Assembly: GCA_019925095.2 (NCBI GenBank)
Contig: CM034402.1
Location: 6,149,501-6,213,500, forward strand
Direction: 5' to 3'
Origin: Dendrolimus kikuchii
Taxonomy: Eukaryota; Arthropoda; Insecta; Lepidoptera; Lasiocampidae
DNA length: 64,000 nucleotides
Positions 20,795 through 31,020 of the stretch are shown piece after piece (within the stretch, counting starts at the first letter, position 1; every line of letters starts with the position of its first letter). A model generated the notes under the pieces. That model was not told the origin of the DNA and did not search any database. It worked only from the letters and a program-made list of their open reading frames with translations. Both the position numbers and the translations under genes were made by a program.

Positions 20795-22002
20795 ACCAGG
20801 TGCTAGGATACTTGCCCGTCTGGATGGTTACCACCCCTAGTTTAGGGTATGCCGCCATAACAACCTTGAGTTGGTTCCGGCATTAGTGGCCAGCTTCGAG
20901 TATCTCTTTAGAAAGCGGTAGCATATTGTAGCACTTTTGGTGTCACAAATGTCCATAGGCGACGGTAACCGCTTTCTGTTAAGTGAGCCGTCTGCTTGTC
21001 TGCTGAACTCATGCATTTTTTTTTGTAATTTTGTTTATCTATTTTCAAGATTAAAGCCATAGCATATTGTAGCACTTTTGGTGTCACAAATGTCCATAGG
21101 CGACGGTAACCGCTTTTTATTAAGTGAGCCGTCTGCTGGTCTGCTGAACTCATGCATTTTTTTTGTAATTTTGTTTATCTATTTTCAAGATTAAAGCCAT
21201 AGCATATTGTAGCACTTTTGGTGTCACAAATGTCCATAGGCGACGGTAACCGCTTTCTGTTAAGTGAGCCGTCTGCTTGTCTGCTGAACTCATGCATTTT
21301 TTTTGTAATTTTGTTTATCTATTTTCAAGATTAAAGCCATAGCATATTGTAGCACTTTTGGTGTCACAAATGTCCATAGGCGACGGTAACCGCTTTCTGT
21401 TAAGTGAGCCGTCTGCTTGTCTGCTGAACTCATCCATTTTTTTTTGTAATTTTGTTTATCTATTTTCAAGATTAAAGCCATAGCATATTGCAGCACGTTT
21501 GGTGTCACAAATGTCCATAGGCGACGGTAACCGCTTTCTGTTAAGTGAGCCGTCTGCTTGTCTGCTGAACTCATGCATTTTTTTTTGTAATTTTGTTTAT
21601 CTATTTTCAAGATTAAAGCCATAGCATATTGCAGCACGTTTGGTGTCACAAATGTCCATAGGCGACGGTAACCGCTTTCTGTTAAGTGAGCCGTCTGCTT
21701 GTCTGCTGAACTCATGCATTTTTTTTTGTAATTTTGTTTATCTATTTTCAAGATTAAAGCCATAGCATATTGTAGCACTTTTGGTGTCACAAATGTCCAT
21801 AGGCGACGGTAACCGCTTTCTGTTAAGTGAGCCGTCTGCTTGTCTGCTGAACTCATGCAATATTTTTGTATTTTTGTTTATCTATTTTCAAGATTAAAGC
21901 CATAGCATATTGTAGCACTTTTGGTGTTACAAATGTCCATAGGCGATGGTAACCGTCAGGTGTGCCGTCTACCTGTCTGTTGAACTCACACAATAAAAAA
22001 AA
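20795..22002 (+). repeat. Retroposed element S1 whose tail has expanded into a tandem array
   Basis: Starts as an ordinary S1 copy ('tggatggttaccacccctag'), then the last part is repeated eight times (see next entry) and closes with an ordinary S1 end, 'ctcacacaataaaaaaa'. Confidence 0.85.
20920..21995 (+). repeat. Tandem array, eight units of 140-141 bp
   Basis: Unit starts 'agcatattg' at 20920, 21061, 21201, 21341, 21482, 21623, 21764 and 21904. Each unit is the S1 3' end ('tgtcacaaatgtccataggc' to 'ctgctgaactcatgca'), a T run, and a 50-bp spacer ending 'caagattaaagccat'. Units are nearly identical. Because 141 is 47 codons, five units stay open in one minus-strand frame (47-residue repeats starting MSSADKQTAHLTESGYRRLW). 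The frame breaks where units are 140 bp, so I read it as a by-product of the array and not a protein. Confidence 0.92.
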
Positions 22003-22129
22003 TTGTATGTGTGTGCAGTTCACACGTAATAGAAGTGAATCTTCAGAGAACATACAGGCGAATATTATTATATCTACAACGCTCAGTAGACAAGAGCGAG
22101 AAGAGTGAGCTATCTATCTGTAAACTACA

Positions 22130-22235
22130 TAAACGACCAAAACTACAAAACCTACCAAAATACCAAAACTACCAAAAACTAACAAAATTACCAAAACTAC
22201 CAAAATCACCAAATTACTAAAATCACCAAAATGGC
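22130..22235 (+). repeat. 'accaaaa' degenerate minisatellite
   Basis: Roughly a dozen variants of 'ctaccaaaa' or 'tcaccaaaa' in a row, closing with 'aaaatggcaaatcacaaaa'. A similar array with an almost identical closing sequence lies at 45562-45665, so this is a dispersed element containing a minisatellite. Confidence 0.7.
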
Positions 22236-22239
22236 AAAT

Positions 22240-23229
22240 CACAAAAACAATCCTAGGAATTTAGTGTCGCTTTTTCGTTTCATTGAGTTTCAAATCACAA
22301 CGATTCTAAAGAAGTTGCACTACAAAAAAGTATAGATAGAATGCAAATAAGATATCCTTTTCTTTCAACGGAAAGTAAAAAATTACTTTTTAAATAAATT
22401 ATGAAAAGGCTTAAAATCAATGTTTGTAGAGGCTTACACGAGCGGGGACTCGTTAATTCGGCTCCGGCACGACTTCATTAATTAAAAACACTACGGCCGA
22501 GTAAAAGTGGAAATGAAATAATGTCTATATAATGGAAAGCTCTACGTAGCTGACATAACCGCAGTATGTACGAGTTAAAATTCAAATTCAAATCTATATA
22601 TACCCCTTACCTAAATCTAAATGTAAGAAAATACTGACTGAGTGGTTTTAAAAACTTGATTATGATTCCACTGAAGCATTGTTGGTCTTAGTTACCTAAA
22701 TATAGTTTCCTAATATTACTACTTATTTGTCATTTATTTATTACATTTATGTAATTCTTTTTTTATAAACATCTATTACTACTAACATACTGACACAGTC
22801 ACACATAATTACACTTAATACACAATATTTATCACAAATTGTTTAGGTTTTTCCGAGGAGAAAGAGGCTGGTGATCAGTAACACAGGATTATTCCTTTAA
22901 CTGACACCTGGCTCTCACCATTTCAGTTTATAAGAAAAAATTGTTACTAATTTAATTATTGTTAGTGTGAGAGTAAATAAATAATTACTATTATTATTAT
23001 TAAAATCGTGCAAGTGCTTGTCTAACTACGCACAAAGAAGTGGGTGCTAGAAAGCTAATCCTTCACTGACCCTCTTGATCGCTCACTGTTTCGTCGTTTG
23101 GCTACCAAAACAATATAAATTGTTCAATCGAAAACACCGCATACCTCAGTAACTACTAAATGGTTCTTCTGAAAATTGATATTATTTAATAATTTAAAAA
23201 AAAATCAGTTTGAAGATCATCCATTTAGT
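22240..23229. other. AT-rich stretch without recognised feature
   Basis: No convincing coding frame or repeat. Short (TTA)n-like run near 22990. Confidence 0.5.
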
Positions 23230-23500
23230 AGTTACCAGCGTTTTTTCGCGTCTTTGTGAAGCGCCACGGGTTTCGTAATAGTTAGTTCGCCTAGCAGTAT
23301 GTAAGTATTCCGCCAGGACCGCGCGGAGTGGTGCGACCATGTACCCGTAGCCCGGGCATAAGGCCAAGAAACTCTGAGGGGTTTAGTGGGTATCGGTTGG
23401 GGACCGTGGTGTGGCAGTAGTATTTCTTGCTTGCGGTGCTGATGCCACCCTGACGTGGCGAATCCCATACTCCCTACCGCGTTTTCCCCCGCGGTCTATA
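23230..23500 (+). repeat. GC-rich retroelement fragment (related to G1)
   Basis: GC-rich block with 'gtttagtgggtatcggttgg', resembling the 'ttttagtgggtagtggttg' block of the element at 5510. Typical of the 3' portion of lepidopteran LINEs. The link is short and tentative. Confidence 0.45.
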
Positions 23501-24161
23501 GTCGTCAAACGGATTTCCCCTCGTTATTAAAAAATATAAATATCGCTTTGAATAGTAGTACAATACCTAGATACCATAAGTACAATAAATACCGAAACTT
23601 GTTAATAACCAATTAAAAGTTCACAACTAACAGTAATTACGCTATTATACCTTAACTAAAACTCCAGTAAAATTGGTATATCGATTTTCCATAGAATTTT
23701 TAAGTAAGTTCCTAAGTCAACATTTGTGTAATAAGTCTGTAAAATCTACTAGCGACAAAAGCGAACAATTTTATACAATTAAATTAAATTAAATATGATG
23801 ATTGGTTCAAATTTGTTAGTAAATGACTTTGTAGTTAAAAAAGAAAATATTTGTGGCTACTCTTTAAGCTGATATTTTTGTAAAGTCTTATTTTTTAAGA
23901 TTCCGTAGAAATTTTGACAAACAAGAAACCCTTAATACAATCGTAATGGTCATGTGTCATTTGGGCTTTGGGCTTTGCTTGTCTAGGCTTCTCCCCTGGC
24001 TGGTATAGGGATCTTGAAGTGATTAATGGACTGTTAAGATTATATGCGCTTTATTTCGACCACGCGTTGGTCGCGTGTAAGCATTACACGCGTCCAACGT
24101 AAACAATGTGGTTTAACGTATATATACATAAGCGTTGCCGGACGGTCTACGGCGGATTTTT
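23501..24161. other. AT-rich stretch without recognised feature
   Basis: No coding frame or known repeat seen. Confidence 0.5.
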
Positions 24162-24463
24162 TCATTTTTTTTGCAGAAGCACTGCAAACAGGCTGACGGT
24201 CCAACTGTGATGTAAAGTGGTTACCGTCGCCTATAGACATTAGGAGGTGCTGCTAATGTGTTGCTGGCTTCGAAGGAGAAACTGGAAGCTGGCCACTGAT
24301 GCCGGAACACAACTCAAGTTGTTATAGCGGCATACTCTAGAGCAGGGGTGATGGCCATCCAGACGTGTAAATGCCCTATCGGCCGGCTATGGGTTTTATC
24401 GCCTCCTACGACAGGCCACCAGGGCCACAGGAAATATTATTATTTTTCCGTTCCTGCACGGAC
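24162..24463 (-). repeat. Retroposed element S1, diverged full-length subtype
   Basis: Minus-strand copy reaching 'ccgttcctgcacgga'. It belongs to a subtype with 'gctgacggtccaactgtgat', shared with the copy at 50637. Confidence 0.85.
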
Positions 24464-24597
24464 TAGTGTGTCATCGTTGCGTTGACGGCTTTCCTCGTCG
24501 TAGAATAGATCCGGTTCGGCTCCAACATTACTTTAGCTCTATTTGTACTTTGTTTGAAATTATACTGCTTTACTGTGAATTTCTGTGTCTATATGAA

Positions 24598-24672
24598 AGT
24601 GAATGGCGCTCTGTTGTTCGTGCCTACCCCGCAAAGGGACTGGCGTGAAGTTATGTATGTATGTATGTATAT
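24598..24672 (+). mobile_element. RTE-like LINE, extreme 3' end with (ATGT)n tail
   Basis: Only about 50 bp of the coding end (EWRSVVRAYPAKGLA and stop) plus the (ATGT)n tail remain. Same LINE as 8704-9039, inserted in the other orientation. Confidence 0.8.
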
Positions 24673-24879
24673 GAAAGTCATTCTTCTCATACCGCCGTCC
24701 CAAACTTGACACTCGCTTGATAGCGAAAGTGTAGCGGAGGCGGCACGGTAGCAGTGTCGTTCGTATGCACACACGCTTTCAGGGCGATTCTCTTTCATAG
24801 TAATCTTCATTCATAGTATTTACTGCATATCGCAGTTTAATAAACAAATATGTCAACCCTAAATAGGGGTTACATATTT

Positions 24880-25215
24880 ATAACGTTTGGAGATGATAAT
24901 TTAGGTCCGTGGGGTCAATTGACAAAAGGCTTCTTCAAATAACTGTGTAAGAAACTGATGCCAGAATCAGAATGCTGGTTTCGCGCAACGAATCAGCATT
25001 GACATACAGCGTGATATTGCAGCCATCCTTGTGGCACACTTCACAAACAAACCAAGACACACAAAGAGCGTAAAAATTAATAACCCAGGCACAGCAAAAG
25101 AAAAAACAACACACATGGCACTAGATAGGATAATATATATAAGTATAGATATAAGGCCCATACTGCACATGCACTTCCTCACAACACCAGCATGTAACAG
25201 ATACACTCTACATTA
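24880..25215 (+). pseudogene. LINE reverse transcriptase C-terminal end, decayed
   Basis: With one stop and one frameshift the plus strand reads LGPWGQLTKGFFK then QRISIDIQRDIAAILVAHF, the same conserved ending as at 17449 but from a different LINE. The frame continues for about 60 polar residues to a stop near 25213, followed by an A-rich 3' UTR-like region to about 25385. Confidence 0.65.
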
Positions 25216-25589
25216 GTATAAGTTTAGTATTAAAACTAGAATAAATTAATATAATAAGTTATTCGTAAGACACATACACCTCAACACAAAAATCAATAAA
25301 TTAATGTCACACACAAGAACCAAAATAACTAATAAGCGTGTTAAATAAAAAAAAAATTAATCTAGAAATTAAGTTGTAAAAAAGGGTACGGAACTCGAGT
25401 CCGTATAGTTGTGAAAAAGAAAAGCCATCCTTGTGGGTTTCCCTCTGGCTGCTATTTATTACATAATTTATACTAATTGATATATAACTTCGTTTATTTT
25501 TAGTATTCTTGATATTTTATTAAGTTAGTTTTAAACAAATTTAATTTAATATTACTAATTATTATTAATTGTGATAATAAATACTTATC

Positions 25590-25860
25590 CGCCAGGTCCC
25601 GGTCGAAGGGGTAGGCCCAAGAAATGCTGGCTTGACGTTGTGAGGGATGACATGCGTACCAATGGAATCAATACAAGGCATGCCGAAGATCGCGCGAAGT
25701 GGAGAAGAAAAAATAGGAAAGCGGACCCTGGGCGTCGAAGTGATCGCTCCCAACGCAACCGGGATTTAATTCTCGGATTTCAACTGGCAATGTGATCCCT
25801 AAAATAAATACGTTGCAAAAAAGGTATATTCAGGCCAATAAAGGCTTTTTATTCACAATT
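25590..25860 (+). pseudogene. RTE-like LINE C-terminal end plus 3' UTR
   Basis: Reads PPGPGRRGRPKKCWLDVVRD, then RHAEDRAKWRRKNRKADPG, the standard RTE-like ORF2 ending in Lepidoptera. The 3' UTR ends 'ccaataaaggctttttattc'. The coding tail is still open. A second, broken copy is at 29481-30200. Confidence 0.82.
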
Positions 25861-25989
25861 TTGTCATTTTTAACCACCATATCAAAGTGTGGCAAACAGG
25901 CAATGAGTGGGTTTGTGCCAAATGGCATGAGTTAATGTGCGTTTTGTACCAAAATGTCCGCTGATAAATGTCCCGGATGTTTTAGTCCT

Positions 25990-26660
25990 GCGCGGTTACA
26001 TGGACAGTTGTAATTGTGATAAGTTTATTTTTATTCTCGCTTTTTTTTCAAATAGCTTTTTTTTATTGCAGGAGATCAGCAGACAGGCAGACGGCCCACT
26101 TGATGGAAAGCGGTTATCATCGCCTATGGACATTTGCAACAGCAAAGTTGCTACAAATGCGCTGCTGCTCTCTTAAGGGAAACTGGAACCTGGTCACTAA
26201 TTCCGGAACACAAATCAAAGTTGTTATGGCGACATACTTTAGACCAGGGGTGGTAGCCATCCAGTCGGGCAAATGCCCTACCACCTGGCAAGTAGCTAAC
26301 GCAGATAAGCTCTGATAGAATAGAATAAGTTCAACGAGTTTCAATGAATATCTTAAAGATGAAAACAGCGATTTTACCTTTATATGTCTTTAGTTTCGAT
26401 ATCTAATTATTTTGATAATAATTCTTTTCTTATTTTTAATATAGGTCCCATAACTGAATTGTAATTGTGATGGCTTTATTTTTGTCTTCGCTTTTTGTTA
26501 AACAGATAACGCAAATAGGCTTTGATAGAATAGAATAAATAGCTCAACAAGTTTCATTGAAAATTTTAAAGATGAAAATAGTGATTTTACCTTTATATGT
26601 GTTTAATTTCGATATATATTTTATTAATTATTTGTTCTTGTTTTTACTATAGGTTGCATG
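25990..26660 (+). repeat. Local tandem duplication (~200-bp unit), first unit split by S1
   Basis: Unit 2 (about 26459-26660) contains 'ttgtaattgtgat', 'tagaatagaataa', 'gattttacctttatatgt' and 'tttcgatat'. Unit 1 has the same order, but between its 5' part (to 26057) and its 3' part (from 26298) sits an S1 copy. The duplication therefore predates the S1 insertion, or copied an empty unit. Confidence 0.75.
26058..26288 (-). mobile_element. Retroposed element S1, 5'-truncated, with 9-bp TSD
   Basis: Minus-strand S1 copy, from its T-rich end at 26058 to 'cctaccacctgg'. It is flanked by CAAATAGCT (26049-26057) and CAAGTAGCT (26289-26297), a 9-bp duplication with one mismatch. This is the best evidence in the window that S1 moves by target-primed retroposition. 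The copy at 44511 ends at the same internal base. Confidence 0.88.
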
Positions 26661-26861
26661 ACACATAATTATGCGACTTACATAGGTGGGCACTGAAAAT
26701 CAATGCTGTGTCGGCCTACGTTTCGGCACAGTAAAATACTAAGTGCCAACCTCTCTTCTCGAATTGCAGCATACTATTTTTGTATATGTTTACCGACTGT
26801 TACATCTCTGTCTTGTGTATGTCACATTGAGTAACAAATATTTATATTTCTGTTTCTTTAG

Positions 26862-26941
26862 TTCTGTCGGTTTTAGAAGATATGAATACAAAGTCCAAGT
26901 TCAGTGCGAAGAAAGTAGACGAAACAGGAAGTTCCAAATAA
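26862..26941 (+). pseudogene. Candidate terminal exon followed by A17, unrecognised
   Basis: A good acceptor (TTTCTGTTTCTTTAG) precedes a frame reading LSVLEDMNTKSKFSAKKVDE... to a TAA at 26939. Only 18 bases later come 17 A residues (26960-26976). An open frame with hydrophilic composition, a near stop and an A run suggest the 3' end of a retroposed mRNA or LINE rather than a resident exon. No homologue recognised. A second open frame overlaps it. Confidence 0.25.
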
Positions 26942-27184
26942 AGCGACATACAAAATTACAAAAAAAAAAAAAAAAACACTTTAAACCCTTCAAATAGTTC
27001 TTAAAAATGTCGATGTAAGTGTCCCTAAGAAAAGGAGATAATGCAATCTGGTAGGTCAACTAAAGAGAATGGAACATAAAATTGATTCTCAGCAGTTTCG
27101 CTTGGACCGTGCAAACATTAGCTAAGGCCTGATCCAATAAGATTGTATGCTTAAAAGGGACTGGACAAAGAGTTAGCGATCACT

Positions 27185-27250
27185 AGAAGACCTCTCTACT
27201 AGAAGAAACTCTTCAGAAAACATGCCTAGCTCTAATCATTTTAAATTTGC
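27185..27250 (+). repeat. Short dispersed repeat ('aagaaactcttcag')
   Basis: 'aagaaactcttcagaaaaca' then 'tgcctagctctaat' matches 9385-9418 and, less well, 56735-56765. A widely scattered lepidopteran repeat; function unknown. Confidence 0.5.
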
Positions 27251-27284
27251 ACATACGTTTAGTTTAGATGACAAATGCATGGTT

Positions 27285-27660
27285 AGCTAAGTGATGTCAT
27301 TCTAAATCCAATATGGCGGACTTCCCAAGATGGCGGACTAGTTATTTTTGTGCCCTTCCATTGCATGGATATCAAATTAAAGGTTTTGATGAAAATAATA
27401 CGAATTAAAATAAAATTATTGCATTATAAATCCAATATGGCGCTCTGGTTATTTTTTATGCACTCCCATGATATGTGTAACAAATTAAAAGGTTTGCTGA
27501 GACGAATGCGAATAAACTAACGTCTGTGTTCAACCTTTTGAGGAGATGGTGTACTACTGCCAGGCTAAACGGTAAGACTTACCGGATCGTGTCTTAACTA
27601 ATATCAAATTATACACCAGGCAAATTCTAGTAGAAGTGAAAAATAATCAAAATGGCCGCC
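27285..27660 (+). repeat. Duplicated 'aatccaatatggcg' repeat with several GCCAT motifs
   Basis: Two imperfect units of about 130 bp, each with 'taaatccaatatggcg', 'gttatttttt', a 'cat...atgataTSWRtaacaaatta' block and 'aaaggttt'. Five ATGGC/GCCAT cores occur between 27310 and 27660. GCCAT is the core recognised by YY1/PHO proteins, but the repeat itself explains their recurrence. Confidence 0.55.
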
Positions 27661-27949
27661 ATACCAATATTAAAGAATTATAACTTAGCATAAGTTAAGT
27701 AGGGATAGTTTGTTGGTGTTTCAACAAATGTTGGCGATAATTTAAAAGCAATTCATATTGAAAGAAAGACAGAATAAATTTATTTGTTACAAAAGCCAAA
27801 ATACAAATAATTCATACTTTTCAATGGTTGAACTTAAAATGTAAGAAAATGCAATGGGTTGACACGCACCTGACTGATTTTATTTATTATTCTTATTTAA
27901 AATGCTTTAAATAATCTTGAAATAAATAAACAAATTATATTAAAAAAAA

Positions 27950-28198
27950 TGCATGAGTTCAGCAGACAGGCAGACGGCCCACTTGATGGAAAGCGGTTAC
28001 CATCGCCTATGGACATTTGTAACACCAAAGATAGCTACTAGTGTGCTGCCGCTCTGTATAGGGATACTGGAACCTGGCCACTAATGCTGGAACACAACTC
28101 AAGGTTGTTATGGCGGCATACTTTAAAGCCATCCAAGCGGGCAAATACAGCCTGCCTGGCTGCAGGAAATTATATTCTTTCTCCGTCCCTGCACGGAT
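27950..28198 (-). repeat. Retroposed element S1 with internal deletion
   Basis: Minus-strand copy with both ends but missing about 50 bp around the 'cctaccacctggctgtgg' block. Subtype 'gcatgagttcagcagacagg'. Confidence 0.85.
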
Positions 28199-28484
28199 AG
28201 AAAAAAAAATCTAAACTAAAACACTAGCAAGTTTTGACTGTCTCATTATAAATTTAATTCATCTGACCTATTTCCATATTTCTCTGAACGTAAAAAAATG
28301 ACGATTATTCACAATGCCGATTTCATTTGCCTTTCCATAAAAATGTTTATTTTATGGACGCAACAGCTTTTCCTTGTCTCCCAATGAACAATTAAACGAG
28401 TGATCAAAGAGCAAACCAAATTGCTTGTTAATGTTGTCTATAATATTTTTATTCCTAAGAACTTTTTATTTTGTTGTTTCCTGT

Positions 28485-28715
28485 GCCTTAATAAAACTAC
28501 GTCTTAACGGTTTTTCATTTGACTTTTATTATTCCGATGTTTCGGTCACTTTTCAGTAGCCATGATCATGGAAGACAAAGATGTCAACTGTCAATGAGTA
28601 TTGTTAAAGTTTTATTCAGCCTACCGCCAACTTGTTTATTTTAATTATTTTGTTTTCATTTTTGTTTATGGTTATTATTTACTCTTATGGGAGCCTAATC
28701 TGATTTACCACCCCT
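28485..28715 (+). repeat. Interspersed repeat R4, copy 2
   Basis: Same orientation and nearly the same extent as 9105-9335, from 'taataaaactacg' to 'atttaccacc'. Confidence 0.65.
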
Positions 28716-28794
28716 AAACTCTACTACACTATTGTATTGCATATTATAGAATAACTTTTCCTGACAAATATTCTAGGTATATAACCGCAGTAGT

Positions 28795-28890
28795 TTTTGA
28801 TAAAAATGTCTGTGACATGCATATAAAGACAGACGGACAGACATGATGATTTTGTGAGGGTTCCGCTCTTGCCAAAGTAGCTACGGTATG
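28795..28890 (+). repeat. Dispersed 'cagacggacagacatga' fragment
   Basis: Contains 'agacggacagacatgatgat', 'gggttccg' and 'gctacggta', a common lepidopteran repeat end. A weaker version is at 61095-61180. Confidence 0.45.
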
Positions 28891-29480
28891 CTAAAATCAT
28901 AAAAAATAGGCATACTGTGATGGGAAGTAGAACATGCGTCTAGTCTAACATTCTAAATTCATTAATCTTCCAGACACTTCCAGGTCTGATTTACATTCTT
29001 GTAAAGTCTTTGTTTGGTTAAAACTAACTCATACAAAATTACCCTCACAGGGTTCGTAATCTTCTAAGATAGCGGTTAATATGAATTCCAAACCAGCTAT
29101 AAAGTCAGGGTTTGTCAAAGTGGTGGCCGAACTTTTGTGTTTGTTCTTGGCTTCCAATTCAAAGTCAGTTAGTTGCCTTTGATGCTAACTTTATCAACAA
29201 TTCGAATCGACTCCCGGTGGAGTTGAAACGGGCCCCTGATCCAGTTATTATAAAGGTAATTATAGGTATTTGTGTAATCTTATCACGGGTTCCACGTAGC
29301 TATTTTAGCGTAAATTGCAGATCTTCATCCATATCTCATGACAATCACTTTATTGTCAAGGTTATAAAGAAGTAATAGATCGATTAGGTCAAGTAGTCAT
29401 AATATATATTTAAAGTTATGTATACGTATACGGAAAAAACCAGCAAGTGATGTGTGAAACGAATGTTTAGCCAAGCCATC
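28891..29480. other. Stretch with one exon-like open segment
   Basis: Mostly featureless. Between about 29165 and 29255 the plus strand has a polar open segment (FDANFINNSNRLPVELKRAP) ending at a donor-like AAAG|GTAATT. I do not recognise it and there is no strong acceptor, so I do not call a gene. Confidence 0.35.
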
Positions 29481-29551
29481 TCCGCCAGGTTTCAGTAGAA
29501 CGGGTAGACGTAAATAAATTCTGACTTGACGTCGTGAGGAATTATTCGTAT
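29481..29551 (+). pseudogene. RTE-like LINE fragment, left part, split by a solo LTR
   Basis: 'ccgccaggtttcagtagaac' onward aligns with the coding tail at 25590 (RGRPKK region) and breaks off at the left LTR boundary; it resumes at 30047. Confidence 0.7.
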
Positions 29552-30042
29552 TGTTACAACCTAGACAAAAACAAATTCCACGTACGGATCTGTAGACCTA
29601 CATTTTATTACCTGTCGGTATTTGAACTAATTGTAATCCTTTTATGATCGTCTTCTTTTTTTCACTTATTTATTAGCATACGATTCTAATTATTGTGGAG
29701 AATAGCCTATTCTCCTATTGTACTCACTCATTAGCATCATTAGTCAGGTGTTTTATTTCTTTCTTTTTTTAAATTCTTTTGCATTTGTAAAGTATAAAAT
29801 GACGGCCTGATGGAGAGAGGAGGCAGTTGAGCGACGATTACGATACGGTCGTGACGTGTGTATATGCGAGAATGTAATAGATACGGACTTTGCGCGTTTG
29901 ATTGAATTACGACCTTCTACATTACGTTTGGATTTGTTGTGTTCGATTATATTTGTATCCGTGTTATACGTGTTTGTAGTTCTAATAAAATCTATAGCAA
30001 TTCTAATGACATTTTAATTCGAGTCCCGCTAAACTCGTAACA
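29552..30042 (+). mobile_element. Solo LTR (family LTR1) with GTAT duplication
   Basis: 491-bp element with ends TGTTAC...GTAACA, flanked by GTAT on both sides (29548-29551, 30043-30046). It has a TATAAAA box at 29793-29799 and AATAAA at 29984-29989, which sets its orientation. No internal region remains, as after recombination between two LTRs. A 4-bp duplication fits Ty3/Gypsy- or Pao-like elements. Three further copies lie at 34094, 43322 and 59348. Confidence 0.9.
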
Positions 30043-30046
30043 GTAT

Positions 30047-30200
30047 TATATTTATGCTAATGCAATGACCTCACCATAAGCAACAACAAAAACCGTCTGA
30101 AGTGGATAAGGTAAAATAGGAAAGCGAAAACCTGGCTTCAAAGCAGACACGCCAAATATACTGGAATTAATACTACGATGATGATGTTCACATAATATCT
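30047..30200 (+). pseudogene. RTE-like LINE fragment, right part
   Basis: Resumes with 'gtctgaagtggataaggtaa' and 'aataggaaagcg', the counterparts of the RAKWRRKNRKAD region at 25690-25725. Heavily diverged. Confidence 0.6.
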
Positions 30201-30479
30201 AAATGTAAATTACACAAAAAGCAATATGATCCCAAAGGTGACCCATATTATCGTCCAATTTCGTTCTAATACGAACCATGCCCAAAATATTTCCCCTTTA
30301 ATCCGAATAAAGAAGTCATCCACGTACATATGTCGCGTACTCCGGTAGTTCTGGTAACAAAGACATGAAAGCACATTGAAGGTTATAAATCCATCAGTTA
30401 GCGTGAACGGGACGTATCACGTCCGAACGTGCCGAGTTACGACACGACCTTAGTTCGTAAAATTGTGAAGTTGGTCCAA

Positions 30480-30748
30480 GTTTAAAAGAAGTCTGGTGAA
30501 GTGAGTTTTCCTTGCTTCTTGAGATACACTCACGCCTCGATGCGCGGATGAAAATGGGTGTAACTACGTTTTAAGTCTCATGCTCTTCCTACTAGCACCG
30601 CGGGCATGGGAGGCAAGTTCAGATTTAGTAGTGTATTTGGGAACCACTGTACCTGAGTTCCACACAATCCGTGCAGCACTTAATTTCTCACAAAGGACCC
30701 AGTAGTGTACGAAATGTATTGCCCTTGCTCCAACAAAAAAAAAGTTTT
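30480..30748 (+). repeat. Retroelement 3' end with A tail (family G1), decayed
   Basis: Shares 'gtaactacgtttt', 'caaaggacccagtagtg' and the A tail with 5510-5977; GC content has decayed toward the surroundings, so it is older. Confidence 0.6.
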
Positions 30749-30803
30749 AAATAAGTCTACCTAATAAAATAAGATTAGTCAAGTACATAAAATTTCCTCG
30801 AGA

Positions 30804-30888
30804 CCGGCAGCACATTGATAGACAACGTTAACGATTTTCCGTAAGGTGAGAAATTAATCTATGCGCAGTACTCCAGCAATGAAAAATA
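30804..30888 (+). repeat. S1-related tail fragment
   Basis: 'ggcagcacattgatag' to 'ctccagcaatgaaaaa': about 85 bp of a diverged S1 3' end. Confidence 0.55.
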
Positions 30889-30940
30889 GCCATCTTTGTT
30901 TTCTCCAGATAAGTTGGTGAAGGCTGGATTATACCTTGAT

Positions 30941-31020
30941 GGAGTACAGCAGATAGGCTTAATAGCCAACTTGATGAAAACTAGTTACAGTCGCCTATGG
31001 ACATTTCCAATACTAGAGGT
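30941..31020 (-). repeat. S1-related tail fragment
   Basis: 'tggagtacagcagatagg' to 'acatttccaatactagagg', the opposite orientation to the fragment just upstream, giving an inverted pair about 50 bp apart. Confidence 0.6.

Noticed and set aside
21290..21856. 188-codon repeat protein as a gene
   Set aside because: It is created by the 141-bp tandem array; there is no leader, promoter or frame conservation in 140-bp units.
20920..21995. CRISPR-like regular spacing
   Set aside because: Units are adjacent and wholly repeated, with no unique spacers, and the host is a eukaryote.
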